From positions 164,679,741 through 164,743,740 of the forward strand of contig CM041465.1 in NCBI GenBank assembly GCA_023213395.1: 64,000 nt of DNA. Reading direction: 5' to 3'. How positions within the stretch are numbered: the first letter of the stretch is position 1; the number at the start of each line of letters is the position of its first letter. The position numbers and the translations under genes are program-made. Shown here in pieces: positions 1 through 10,175 of this stretch. Under the pieces are notes generated by a model, which worked only from the letters and a program-made list of their open reading frames with translations, searched no databases and was not told the origin of the DNA. Source of the DNA: Cycas panzhihuaensis (lineage: Eukaryota > Cycadophyta).

Positions 1-239
1 TTTTTGAAGATTTCTCTCAAAATGCTCACTTAATCCAAGTAAAACTAGTCTATATAACTATACTTTTATACAGAATTCCATATGGCCAGTTCTAAAAATC
101 TGTGTCTCCTTTTTTTGAGATAGCCTCTTCTGTTCTTGACTTGGGTGAACAAGATAAACTTACTATAATAAATTACCATGTCAAAAAAATTAAAATTGAG
201 TCTACTAAGAGCCAAAAATGCCTAGAATATAACTACAGG

Positions 240-1070
240 AAAGGAGAAAAGGCCTATTAATACTGCTGACCAATAGGAACGATTTAGGAGTAATAATTTT
301 GAAATTGTCCATTTCAAACTCCTTATTAGTGTATGTTAAAGGAATGAATTTTTCTAAAGAAATCTGGAAGGTATATGCTGACCTTTACAGTCAGAAAAAT
401 GAAGCTAGAATTATAGCGTTAAAAGAAAATTTGTATAAACTCCACATGAGGGAGAAAAAGAGTGTTTCAAAATTCATTCATAAGGTCACATTTATTAGAA
501 ATGATTTAGTCAATGTTAGAGCAAAACTTCCAGAGCTAGAGCTTGTACAAATGATTATAAACAAGCTTCTAAAGTCATTTGACAATATGGTAAATTTCAT
601 AACTAATAATAACCAAACTACAAGAATGACTCTTGAGACTTTAACAGGCCTTCTACTTAGCCAAGAACAAAGAAACAAAAGATATGAAGAAGAGACAGAA
701 ATTGAAGAAGTTTTTTTGTCTAAACTTAGTCTTGGCACTAGAGGACAAGGACAAGCTTCTTTCAAAGGTCGTAGCTAGGTACCCAACACCAAAAATCAAC
801 CTAGAGGAAAATGGAAAGACAGGAGAGGTAGAGGAAGACCAGCTCCACCAAGAAAGTCTAGAGTCTGTTTCAATTGGGGAAGACCAAGACACTTTTCTAG
901 CAATTGTCGAACCTTTGATGTGTACTATCATTGTGGACAAGGAGGACACTATCCCTACCAGTGCTCTCAGAGGCCAACTGAAATCCAGAGAGTGAAAAGA
1001 CCTATAGGGAACTACAATAAAGAGCAAAGCAACTTTGAAGAAGAAGAGACAACCTTCATAGCTACATTTG
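240..1070 (+). pseudogene. Copia-1 gag (capsid and two zinc knuckles)
   Basis: Remains of a copia Gag. A UBN2-like capsid helical region covers about 299-730 (motifs EIWKVYADLY, LLSQEQRNKRYEEE). It is followed by a basic linker and two zinc-knuckle relics around 866-965. The first knuckle reads CFNW..H....C, so its second cysteine is a tryptophan; the second keeps HCGQGGH....C. A TAG stop at 776-778 separates capsid from knuckles, but both are in one frame, which continues into the protease. Sequence before 299 has several stops and matches the family only weakly. Function would be particle formation and RNA packaging; this copy cannot make the full protein. Confidence 0.75.
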
Positions 1071-1078
1071 CCACCTCC

Positions 1079-2568
1079 ACCAAGGATGAAGATATTTGGT
1101 ATATTGACTCTGAAGCATCTAGCTACATGATAGGATGAAAAGAATGGTTTGAATCTCTAAAGACATACTCTCTCAATAAACCAATAGAATTAGGGAATAA
1201 ATATTCCATTAACATTCAAGGCATTGGAGTAATATCAGTCAAAATCAAGGGAAAAATGTTAAAAATTGGCAATGTTTTTTTCATCCCAGGGTTGAAGAAA
1301 AATTTGCTCTCAGCCTCCCAACTTGGGAAGAAAAAGCTGAGAACCATCTTTGATGAAAATGGGTTTTGCCATATCTTCAACATGAAAAAAGAAGGAATTG
1401 TAGTAGTAAGAGACATAGAAAGCAATGATCTTTATAAACTACTTTCTAATCCCATTACTTCAAAAAATGATGTAACATCCTTTATTGTTTCAAATATTGA
1501 TAATAACAAACTCTAGCATTTGAAGTATGGGCATATCTCATTTGATGGATTAGAATTATTAAAAAATACTAATATATTTGATGTGCTTCCAGATATGTCA
1601 TTTCACTCATTTGTTTGCAAAAGTTGTTTGCTCAATAAACAACACAGATTTCCGTTTCAAAGTAGTATGTGGCGTGCACAAAGTAAATTAGAACTAGTGC
1701 ATTATGATCTCTGTGGGCCCACACCACAAGCTCACTCAATGGAGTAAGATATTTTCTCACATTTATTGATGACTTCTCTAGAAAAGTCTGGGTATATTTT
1801 CTCTATAGTAAATCAAAGACATTCAATAAATTAAAAGAATTTAAAGCTGAAGTTGAACTGGAAAGTGGTAATAAATTAAAATGTATCAGGTTTGTTGGTG
1901 GAGGTGAATACACGTCAAAAGAGTTTCAGTATCATTACAAAACTCATGGAATATGTCGACAAATAACCACTCCCTACACAGCTAAATCAAATGGTGTAGC
2001 AGAATGAATGAGTAGAACCATCATAGAAATAGCTCGTAGTCTAATTTAGGACAGGCAGGTTCCAAAGGCATATTGGGTAGAAGCTGTTAATACAATAGTT
2101 TATTTAATAAACAGAAATCTAACTCAAGCCTTAAACAAGATAACTCTTGAAGAAGCATGGGGGGAATACAAGCCTGATGTAAGTAATCTCAAAATTTTTT
2201 GTTGTTAAGCTTTTGTTCACATTCTTGATAAAAAAAATCCAAACTCGATTGCAAGAGAATAAAATGCATAATGATAGGCTATAGTAAGAATTCCAAAGCA
2301 TATAGGTGCATAGACCCCAAAACAAATAAAGTCTATGTAAGTAGAGATATTGTCTTCAATGAACAAGATATTGTTGCATGTTAAGAAAAACATTAGGAAA
2401 TTGAAGTATCCACTAAAGGATCCCCCATGGTTGTTTCTTCACTTGAGGACATTTCAGGAATTACATCTAAGGACACAAAAATGGAAGAAGAATGTTTTGA
2501 AAGGGCCCTTTCACCGATCAGAGAAATGAGTCTTGAAGAAGAGGAAATCATGACAACCTCTAAAAGGA
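1079..2568 (+). pseudogene. Copia-1 protease and integrase, 3' end cut by Gypsy-2
   Basis: The protease region begins near WYIDSEASSYMIG (about 1097-1135), where the catalytic D-S-G triad has become D-S-E. The integrase zinc-binding part (about 1517-1665, ending CKSCLLNKQH) is followed by the catalytic core: first Asp in LELVHYDLCGP, the second Asp apparently replaced (FVGGGEY), and the third acidic residue in NGVAE. Stops at 1136 and 1514 keep the frame, but after 1747 the frame changes and further stops follow. The segment ends at 2568 where Gypsy-2 inserted in the hinge between integrase and RT. The enzyme is dead. Confidence 0.82.
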
Positions 2569-3046
2569 TGTAACAGTTCTCTCATCAAAAAACTAGAAAT
2601 AAGGCAAAACAAGGTTCAAATTCACAATTAATAAAACACAAACTGGCCATTATGTACACAAGAGCATAATATAGATGAATATCTCCAAGTATAGATCAAT
2701 TACAAGTACTGAATATGCTGCCAACTACACACAAAAATGTAAATAAGAGTCCTAGAAAATACCAACATAGTCTACAATAATCACCAAGCCCTTTGAGGTA
2801 GGGATCCTCCTCGGAAATGTAGCCCTAAGGCCAAAAAATCTGCAATAGCCTTAAAAGTCGAAAATGAGAAGGAAAACTTCACAAAATGATGATGAATGAA
2901 TGACCTCAAAGATCCCTATTCATAGGCGCTCAATTTGGGACATAATGCGGTCGGCTAGAACAGGGAGAGATGCGTCTAAACTAACTTTTAGAAGTCGGCC
3001 ACAACAAGTACATAGAGGTCGACTAGACTCTATTGGGGTCACTTTA
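2569..3046 (-). repeat. Gypsy-2 3' LTR
   Basis: Matches 15841-16316 along its whole length. On the plus strand it begins TGTAACAGTTCTCTC and ends TATTGGGGTCACTTTA. The expected terminal CA is TA in this copy and CA in the other. Confidence 0.93.
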
Positions 3047-3062
3047 AGTCCCCCCTCCCTTG
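3047..3062 (-). other. Gypsy-2 polypurine tract
   Basis: On the minus strand AGGGAGGGGGGACT abuts the 3' LTR start. A purine run of this kind primes plus-strand synthesis. Confidence 0.8.
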
Positions 3063-3078
3063 AAACTGTGCTTTGCCC

Positions 3079-3559
3079 TCAAAGCACTAGTAAATTCGGA
3101 AATTGCTTTAACCATTCGTCGTTTTCCCATGTGGCATCTTCGTCATCCAGGTTTTTCCATTTAATCAAGTGTTCTTTGATTTGTTTGGATCTGAGGGATT
3201 TGGTGCAGGCTTGCAGGATTCCTTTTGGTTCCAGCATCGTTTTTCCTTCTTCGTTGAGCTCCAGGATGTTGGACTGAGGTACTATTTTATCCCCAACCTT
3301 CTATTCTAGACAGGAAACATGAAATACGTTATGAATTTTTGCACGTTTTGGTAGCCTTAACTGATATGCGACCTCACCTATTCTGGCAGCGATTTCGTAT
3401 GGCCCAAAATACCTAGGTGCGAGCTTTTGGTTGCTTGTTTTCTATAAGGAAACCTGTTTGTATGGTTGTAGGCATAAAAATACCCAGTCGCCTACTTCGA
3501 ATTGTCTTTTAGAGCGCTTTAAATCAGATTATTGCTTCATCCTATTTTTGTGCCATTAC
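3079..3559 (-). pseudogene. Gypsy-2 integrase C-terminus with chromodomain
   Basis: The minus strand first gives the integrase tail near 3420-3300 ([20 protein letters not shown], then a [10 protein letters not shown]-like block with a stop). It then gives a chromodomain: LRSKQIKEHLIKWKNLDD and DATWENDEWLKQF, about 3205-3095, ending in TGA at 3079. The aromatic W-K...W-E spacing is the hallmark of chromovirus chromodomains, which direct integration to modified histones. The frame is open across the chromodomain. Confidence 0.85.
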
Positions 3560-4577
3560 TGATGGTTTCCTCTACTTGCTTTTGATGTTCTTGAACTGCC
3601 TAGACCTGTGATGGTCTGTTCCAAGTTAATAAAGACAGTGGTTGGTATCCATATAAGGCCTGAAAAGGCATCATCTTTGTTGAGGAGTGGTAGGTGGTGT
3701 TGTACCACCATTCTGCTAAGTGCAACCATTGGTGCCATTGTTTTTGTCTATCTGAGCAAAAGTTCCTCAAGTATCCTTCTAGGCATTTATTCACGATTTT
3801 TGTTTGCCCATTTGTTTATGGGTGATACCTTGTGCTCATCTTGAGTTTTGTACTAGCAAATTTGAAGAGATCTTGCCAAAATTTACTAGTAACCTTTGGG
3901 TCATGGTCACTTACAATTGCCCTTGGAAAACCATGTAGACGATGGATCTCCTTCATGTACAGTTTTGTAGCTTCGTTGTCTTTAGTTGTTGATTTCAACC
4001 CTTTGAAATGGCCATATTTAGTAAGACGATCTACTATGACCAGAATTGCATCCTTCTCTTCTGAATAGGGTAATCTTATTATGAAGTCCATAGATATCTC
4101 GTCCCATTTTTGTTCCAAAATTGGTAATGGCTAGAGTAACTCTGGCATTTTTATGCATTCGATCTTGTTCCTTTGACAAGTATTGCATTCTGCCACAAAC
4201 TTCTGTACATCTATTTTTAATCCTTTCCAATAAAAAGAAGATCTTACCTTTCTATATGTCTTGTCGATCCCTGTGTGGCCTACTATAGGTGTCGAGTGAG
4301 CTTCCTACAATACTATCTCTTTCAGCGCAGATTTTCTTGGAATGCAAATCTTTCCCTTCCTAAGTATTATTCCTTGTTGTATCTCATACATATCATTTTT
4401 ATCCTTGCTTGTTTTATCTATCAACTACTTGTATCTCGAATCATTATTGTACTCCTTTCTTAGTGTCTCGTGCCATGCCGAGGTAGCCATTGATATTGTT
4501 TATAATGCTAGTTACTCGTGAGATTCCTCTAGGATCCTTGAGAGGGCATCTGCTTTGACATTTTCTTTGCCCTTTTT
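3560..4577 (-). pseudogene. Gypsy-2 integrase
   Basis: Zinc-binding part near 4235-4130 (AECNTCQRNK), then the catalytic core at 4118-3816: WDEISMDFIIRLP with the first Asp, AIVSDHDPKVTSKFWQ with the second, and the region carrying the Glu near 3800. The core continues in another frame (MNKCLEGYLRNF, HLAEWWYNTTYHSSTKM, FQALYGYQP) to about 3600. Frameshifts occur near 4120 and 3815. The sequence between 4235 and 4577 is stop-rich. Confidence 0.85.
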
Positions 4578-5011
4578 TTACATGATAGTAAAATCAAATG
4601 ACTGTAGTTTGCTCAACCACTTTTGTTGTTCGTCTGACAACGTCTTTTGACTTAAGAAGTACTTGAGGCTGTCGTGATCCGTTCGTACCTGAAATGGGCT
4701 CCCGAGCAAATATTGTGTCCACTGGTGGATTGCGTGCATTATAGCTAGCATCTCCTTGTCGTGAAAGAGTTTTAACTTTTCTCTATTGTTCAGCTTCCTA
4801 CTTTCGAGTGCTATAGGTCTTTCGTCTTGTAATAAGATGAATCCTATGCCAAACCCTAATGTGTCATAGTACAAAATGAATGGTTTAGAAAAATCTAGAA
4901 TTGCTAGGACTAGAGCTCTTACCATTGCGCCCTTTAGTTCTTTAAAAGCATTGTTGGCCGTCGAATTCCATGCAAATGCGTCCTTCTTGGTTAGGTCCGT
5001 AAGTGAGGTTG
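4578..5011 (-). pseudogene. Gypsy-2 RNase H
   Basis: Continues the RT beyond Copia-3. It shows FILYYDTLGFGIGFILLQ, where gypsy RNase H usually has a C-D-A-S motif; the first catalytic Asp is kept. It then reads ALESRKLNNREK, EMLAIMHAIHQW and VRTDHDSLKYFL, ending LQSFDFTIM at 4578. It is open for about 115 residues and typical of chromoviruses. Confidence 0.88.
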
Positions 5012-5016
5012 CTATG

Positions 5017-5662
5017 TGAAAGACAAAATGGAGACAATACAGGAGCCAAAATCTATTGAGAAGCTAGAGAGGACATCGAAATATGAACGACAATACACTA
5101 GATTAAAGAAATGATGTAGTACAACATGAAAGATGATAGGGAGTATTGCACCTCAACTCAACCTATCATAAACATACGAGCATGGAGGAGAATTCCTCTC
5201 AACACTTCACCTACAAGAAACACTTACAGCAGCATAACTCTTACTCAAAATACTATATACCAAAGCATGAGAATAGGGCTCCTTATAAAGGAGTATGGAC
5301 GATCAGGATCTCAACACATGTCACTGATCAAGACTAAGAGCCAAATCTAATTAGGACTCTACTATCTCCAAGGATAAGGATAGAGCCCACAAAAGTTGAC
5401 TTCTCACAAGCACATGTGAGAAAAGTCACTAGAAGACATAGCCCACAAAAGTTGACTTCTCACAAGTACATGTGAGAAAAGTCATTATAAGACAAAGCCC
5501 ACAAAAGTTGACTTCTCACAAGCACATGTGAGAAAAGTCACTACAAGACAAAAGACAATTTTATAATGCAACAAATGAACACTTTAGGATTAAGAGCCTA
5601 AAGTGACAAAAATATTAATACACTAGGTCAAGATTTAATGCTTAGGAATGAAGGTTCTAACA
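5017..5662 (-). repeat. Copia-3 3' LTR
   Basis: Plus-strand start TGAAAGACAAAATGGAG, end GGTTCTAACA, followed by the polypurine tract (CCCCCCC on the plus strand, 5663-5669). It contains three 56-bp units where the other LTR has one. Confidence 0.93.
5384..5551 (-). repeat. Three 56-bp hairpin-forming units in Copia-3 LTR
   Basis: Units start at 5384, 5440 and 5496, each AGCCCACAAAAGTTGACTTC onward. Each contains TGACTTCTCACA and, ten or so bases later, TGTGAGAAAAGTCA, which are inverted with a two-base bulge, centred on the palindrome CACATGTG. Related copies recur in the duplicated block at 5761-6107. Confidence 0.9.
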
Positions 5663-6107
5663 CCCCCCCTAAATGGATACAACATTAAGTCAAATGCTGA
5701 GGCCGCTTCTAAAATGCTTGAACTTCTCTTTCCCAAGTGGCTTGGTGAAGATGTCAGCACATGTGAGAAAAGTCACTAGAAGACATAGCCCACAAAAGTT
5801 GACTTCTCACAAGCACATGTGAGAAAAGTCATTACAAGACAAAGCCCACAAAAGTTGACTTCTCACAAGCACATGTGAGAAAAGTCACTACAAGACAAAA
5901 GACAATTTTATAATGCAACAAATGAACACTTTAGAATTAAGAGCCTAAAGTTACAAAAATATCAATACACAAGGTCAAGACTTAATGGTTAGGAATGAAG
6001 GTTCTAACACCCCGCCTGAATGGATACAACATTAAGTCGAACGCTGAGGCTGCTTCTAAAATGCTTAAACTTCTCTTTCCCAAGTGGCTTGGTAAAGATG
6101 TCGGCTA
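5414..6107 (-). repeat. 347-bp tandem duplication at the Copia-3 3' end
   Basis: 5414-5760 is repeated as 5761-6107 with a constant offset of 347. The unit contains the U3 end of the 3' LTR, the LTR boundary, the polypurine tract and the last codons of RNase H. As a result there are two LTR-end/polypurine junctions, at 5662/5663 and 6009/6010. The outer tract is CCCCCCC and the inner one CCCCGCC on the plus strand. The copies differ at scattered bases. Confidence 0.9.
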
Positions 6108-7700
6108 GCTGATGATCGATTGACTTGTAGACGAGGTCGATTTCACCTTGTTGCATATGCTCTCTGATGAAATGGTGATGGACCTCAATATGCTTGGTGC
6201 GAGCGTGAAATACTGGATTCTTGGCAATCTTGATAACACTCTGATTGTCACAATACAACGGTGTTGGAAGTGTCTACTCAAGTCCAAGCTCTTCAAGAAT
6301 TCGTCTGAGCCAAATAGCCTCACATGCTGCGCTGACAGTAGCTTTGTATTCTGCTTCAGTGGAGGAAAGCGTAAAATTTGGTTGCTTTTTGCAACTCCAT
6401 GAAACAGTAACTGACCCAAGGCTGAAACAATACCCTAAGGTGGATTTCTGGCTATCTTGGCATCCAGCCCAATCTGAATCTAAGAATCCTTCCAGTGTGA
6501 AGTTCTCATTGTGTGTGTACTGAACACCATACTGCAAAGTACCTTTGAGGTATCTGAGGATGCGATTGCGAGATTCCAAAGGTCGCTGATTGGGGTTGAT
6601 CATATATCTGGAACATATTCCAACCGCATATGAAATATCAGGTCTAGTGTTAGTCAAGTAGATGAGACTACCCACTAGTTGCTTGAAAAGGGTGGAATCA
6701 ACAGGTTTTCCTTCTTCATTCATCGACAATTTTGTACCTGTCTCCATGGGCATTGGTGAAGGTTTGCGGTCTTCCATTCTGAATCATTGCAAAATGTTCC
6801 ACATATACTAGGCTTGAGAAATGAAAATGTGACCTGGTTGCTGCCACACTTCCATGCCAAGAAAATAGTGAAGAAGTCCGAGATCTGTCATCTCAAAACT
6901 TTTTTTCAAGTCCCTTTGGAGACGCTCAATCAGATTTACATCATTGCCTGTGATAATTAAATCATCAAAATAAAGAACAACAATTGTGATGTGTTGGTTT
7001 TGAACCTTGATATACAGGTTCGAATCTGATGTGGATCGATGAAAATTGTGCTGCAAAAAGTAGTCATCGATCTTTGAATACCAAGCACGTGGCGCCTGTT
7101 TTAGACCGTACAAGGCCTTTTTAAGGCGATAGACAAGATGTTCATTGCCAACAGAAATATATCTAGGAGGTTGTTCCAGGTAGACCTCCTCAGTCAAATC
7201 GCCATTGAAAAAGGCACTTTTGACATCCATTTGATATAATGGCCACTTACATTGGGCAGTTAAGGCCATAACAATCCTGATGGTATTCATATTGGCTACT
7301 GGTGCAAAAGTCTCGGTGTAGTCAATGCCTTCTTGCTATTTGAAGCCTTTAGCAACTAGGCAAGCCTTATGTCGTTCAATAGTACCATCAGACTTATACT
7401 TGAGTTTATAGATCCACTTACAACTGATGGCTTGTTTGCCACGTGGTAACTCAACGAAGTCCTATGTGTCATTCTGGTAAATGGAGTGGATCTCGTCATC
7501 CATGGCAGCCTGCCACTTTTCGTCTGTACATGCCTCCTCAAAAGTGGAAGGCTCAGGAGCAGTAAGCACTTCAACCATAAGTGCGTAATTGACAGTGGAC
7601 GATGGCCGCAATTTGGATGGACGATTTCCTTCAACAATCTGTGAATCTTCAATAGTTTGCATGTACCATTTGGGTAGCTTCTTCGACGATGTAGCTTCAT
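6013..7700 (-). pseudogene. Copia-3 reverse transcriptase and RNase H
   Basis: The RT appears at 7700-7356 (damaged, several frames) and 7290-6808, with MDVKSAFFNGDL, LYGLKQAPRAWYSKID and the catalytic VLYFDDLIITG box, then FLGMEVWQQPGH. RNase H follows at 6777-6013: LTNTRPDISYAVGICSRYM, LDSDWAGCQDSQKS, LSSTEAEYKATVSAACEA, MYCDNQSVIK and HARTKHIEVHHHFIREH, ending FTKPLGKEKF near the polypurine tract. Frameshifts lie near 7350, 6790 and 6270. The catalytic residues are still present. Confidence 0.9.
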
Positions 7701-8800
7701 GGTCCTGTGTTGGAGGGGATTGCTAAACCTCTGAAGAAGAAGAAGGACTCAATGAAGGTACTAAGAAAGATGAGGAGGAAGAAGAAGCAGCTGTGGTGCA
7801 AATGAAGTACAAGGTGTTGAGAAAGATGAAGGAACAGATTCTTGAAGAATGGCTTTGCCTTTGTCAAGGGAGAGAGTAGGAATGTTGACGTTGATCTCCC
7901 TATTGTCTTCTGCAAAGACAACGTCTCGTAAAGTATGCATCTTTTTGGTAAGAGGATCAAATAAGCGATATGCTTTACTGCCAGGAGCATATCCAGCAAA
8001 GATGCATTTGAGACTTTTGTCGTCGAATTTTAGACGTTGCTCATGAGGAATGTTCATGTAGGTCGTGCATCTAAAAGTTCGTAAGTGGCTGACCGTTGGC
8101 TTTTTGCTAGTTTAGGCCTCCTTGGGTGTCATACCCGAAAGTACAGAAGTTGAGCTACGATTTGACAGGTACGCAGCAGTATGCAGTGCTTCTGCTCAAT
8201 ATGATAATGACAGACCTTTGGCATGGATCATAGCTTTCGCTCCACTGACCAGGGTTCTATTCATTCTTTCTGCTACACCATTTTGCTGTGGTGTGTAAGG
8301 GGCAGAAAATTGATGTTTGATGCCATTTTGAATACAGAATTGATTAAAATCCTTGGACGTATACTCTCCACCATTACCTGTTTGGAGTATTTTGATTTGC
8401 ATGCCTGATTCATTTTCAACTGCAAGTTTAAATTCTTTAAACTTGTTCAAAGCTTCTGACTTATGCTTTAGAAAGTAGACCCACACTTTATGTGAGAAAT
8501 CATCAATGAATGTCATGAAGAATGATGATCCTCCATGAGACTGAGTGGTCATAGAACCACAAATGTCATAATGTATAAGCTGAAGTGGATGTTGTGCTCT
8601 CCAGGCCTTACCTTTTTCAAAAGGTTCTCGATGTTGCTTCCCCATAAGGCATGATTCGCAAAGGCAATTACCCCCAAAAATTTTGGGTAAGCCATAAACC
8701 AAATTGTGTCTGAACATCTCTCTAATGCTGTCAAGATTTAGATGTCCAAGTCTTTTATGCCACAGTTAAGTCTTATTGACAGAATGGGAGACGTATGCAT
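7701..8800 (-). pseudogene. Copia-3 integrase
   Basis: The zinc-binding end reads LVYGLPKIFGGNCLCESCLM (about 8700-8640). The core shows LQLIHYDICG (first Asp), KILQTGNGGEYTSKDF where the second Asp is Gly, and NGVAERMNRTL with the Glu (about 8260). A break near 8195 shifts the frame. The downstream hinge at 8057-7761 reads MNIPHEQRLKFDDKSLKCIFAGYAPGSK. Loss of the second catalytic residue makes the enzyme dead independently of the frameshifts. Confidence 0.88.
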
Positions 8801-9400
8801 GAGAAGATCCAGATGTTGTGCCTAATTTGTAGAGGCCACGATCTTCATGACCAACTGCAACAATCTGGTCGTCTTTGTTCCTGATGATACACTTTTTGTC
8901 TTTGAATAGCACACTCATCTACTGCTTATCAAGCTGGCTGATAGAAAGTAAGTTTTTAGGCATTTCGGGAACTAGGAAAACATTTCCACTAGGGAATGCA
9001 GAATGCTCATCAAGAGGTGTAACTTGTCCTACACCTGATATTTCGACAATGGCATTGTCCCCGAATGTCACTGTTTCTCCCTAACATTCTTGAAAATTTG
9101 ACAATATGTTTGCATCACCTATCATGTGACGTGATGCACCAGAATCAATGATCCAAGTATTATCGTTATGGCAGCCACTATATGCAAAAAATGCCATGTC
9201 ATTTGGATCATTTTGAGTTGTGTGGCCTTGAAAACCACCACGATTTGTCCTTCGTTGTCGACCACCTCGGAATGCACCTCGAGTTGGTCCTTGTTGCTGC
9301 TGACGTTGTTGATGTTGCTGATGCCGATTCTGTTGCTATTGACGAAAATTCTATTGCCATTGAATTTGTTATTGTTGTGATTGTTGCATGTCATATTGAC
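8801..9400 (-). pseudogene. Copia-3 protease region
   Basis: The minus strand shows TWIIDSGASRHMI near 9160-9125, the intact retropepsin D-S-G motif. Then come an LLSISQLDKQ-like stretch (about 8945) and a CIIRNKDDQIVAVGHED-like block (about 8885-8840). Stop codons interrupt it at several positions. It precedes the integrase HHCC domain, as expected for copia. Confidence 0.78.
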
Positions 9401-10175
9401 GTTTTCTGTAGTCAGGCTGAATGTGGCCAACTTTGCCACATTAATGACAGACAACAGTCTTAGATTTAATGTTAAGACTGCCGAATTTTCTGAGAAAATT
9501 CTACTTGGGCTGGAATTGCTGCTTGGATTTAAACTTTGCGGAGAAAGCACTAGATGTGCTTGCTTCATCTTGCCGCGAATAAATCTCTTCTTCTTGCAGC
9601 AGTAAATATTCTAACTGATTGAAAGTTAGAATCGACAAAGTTCCATTTCGAGAAATGTCAGAAATAAAACCGTTGTATTCTTTGGGCAAAGCATGGATTA
9701 TTGCAGTAACCAGGTCTTCGTTTGTGACTGGTTTGCCAAGTGTTGTTAGTTGATTACTGATAGCCTTAATTGAAGATAAGTAGGCTACCATTGGAGCAAC
9801 ATACTTTAAATTGAATAATTTTGCTTTATACATCACAATTCATGCATCATCTTTTCGTTCATACAATGAAACAATTATGTTCCAAGCAATTTTTGAAGTT
9901 GTAGCACATTCAATATTCTGATCAACATTATCACTGACTGACAGATGAATAAATGCGAGTGCAACCTCATCTTTAGCTTTCAAAGAAGCTAATGCAACAG
10001 GATCTGCTGGAATCGAGTTTTGAGGATTAACTGGATCAGGAGTGGGTTCTAGTTTGGTGATTTCGCCTGATACATAACCCCACAATTCATTCATAATCAA
10101 CAAGTTTTTTGCTTGCTTCTTCCAAGTGAGATAATTTTTAGCACCTGTTAATTTAATGGTGTTTGCATTTAGCAT
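9401..10175 (-). pseudogene. Copia-3 gag
   Basis: Starts at ATG 10175 (MLNANTIKLTGAKNYLTWKK), the same start motif as in Copia-5 and Copia-6. A capsid of the UBN2 type covers 10175-9560 (LLIMNELWGYVSG, LVTAIIHALPKEYNGFIS, LLLQEEEIYSR). A TGA at 9837-9839 interrupts it in frame. A zinc knuckle at about 9455-9410 is damaged: one residue inside it is a stop and the final Cys is Tyr. A glutamine-rich low-complexity linker follows, near 9370-9280. Confidence 0.87.

Noticed and set aside
2900-3277. 125-codon plus-strand open frame
   Set aside because: It is the antisense of the Gypsy-2 chromodomain region and LTR.
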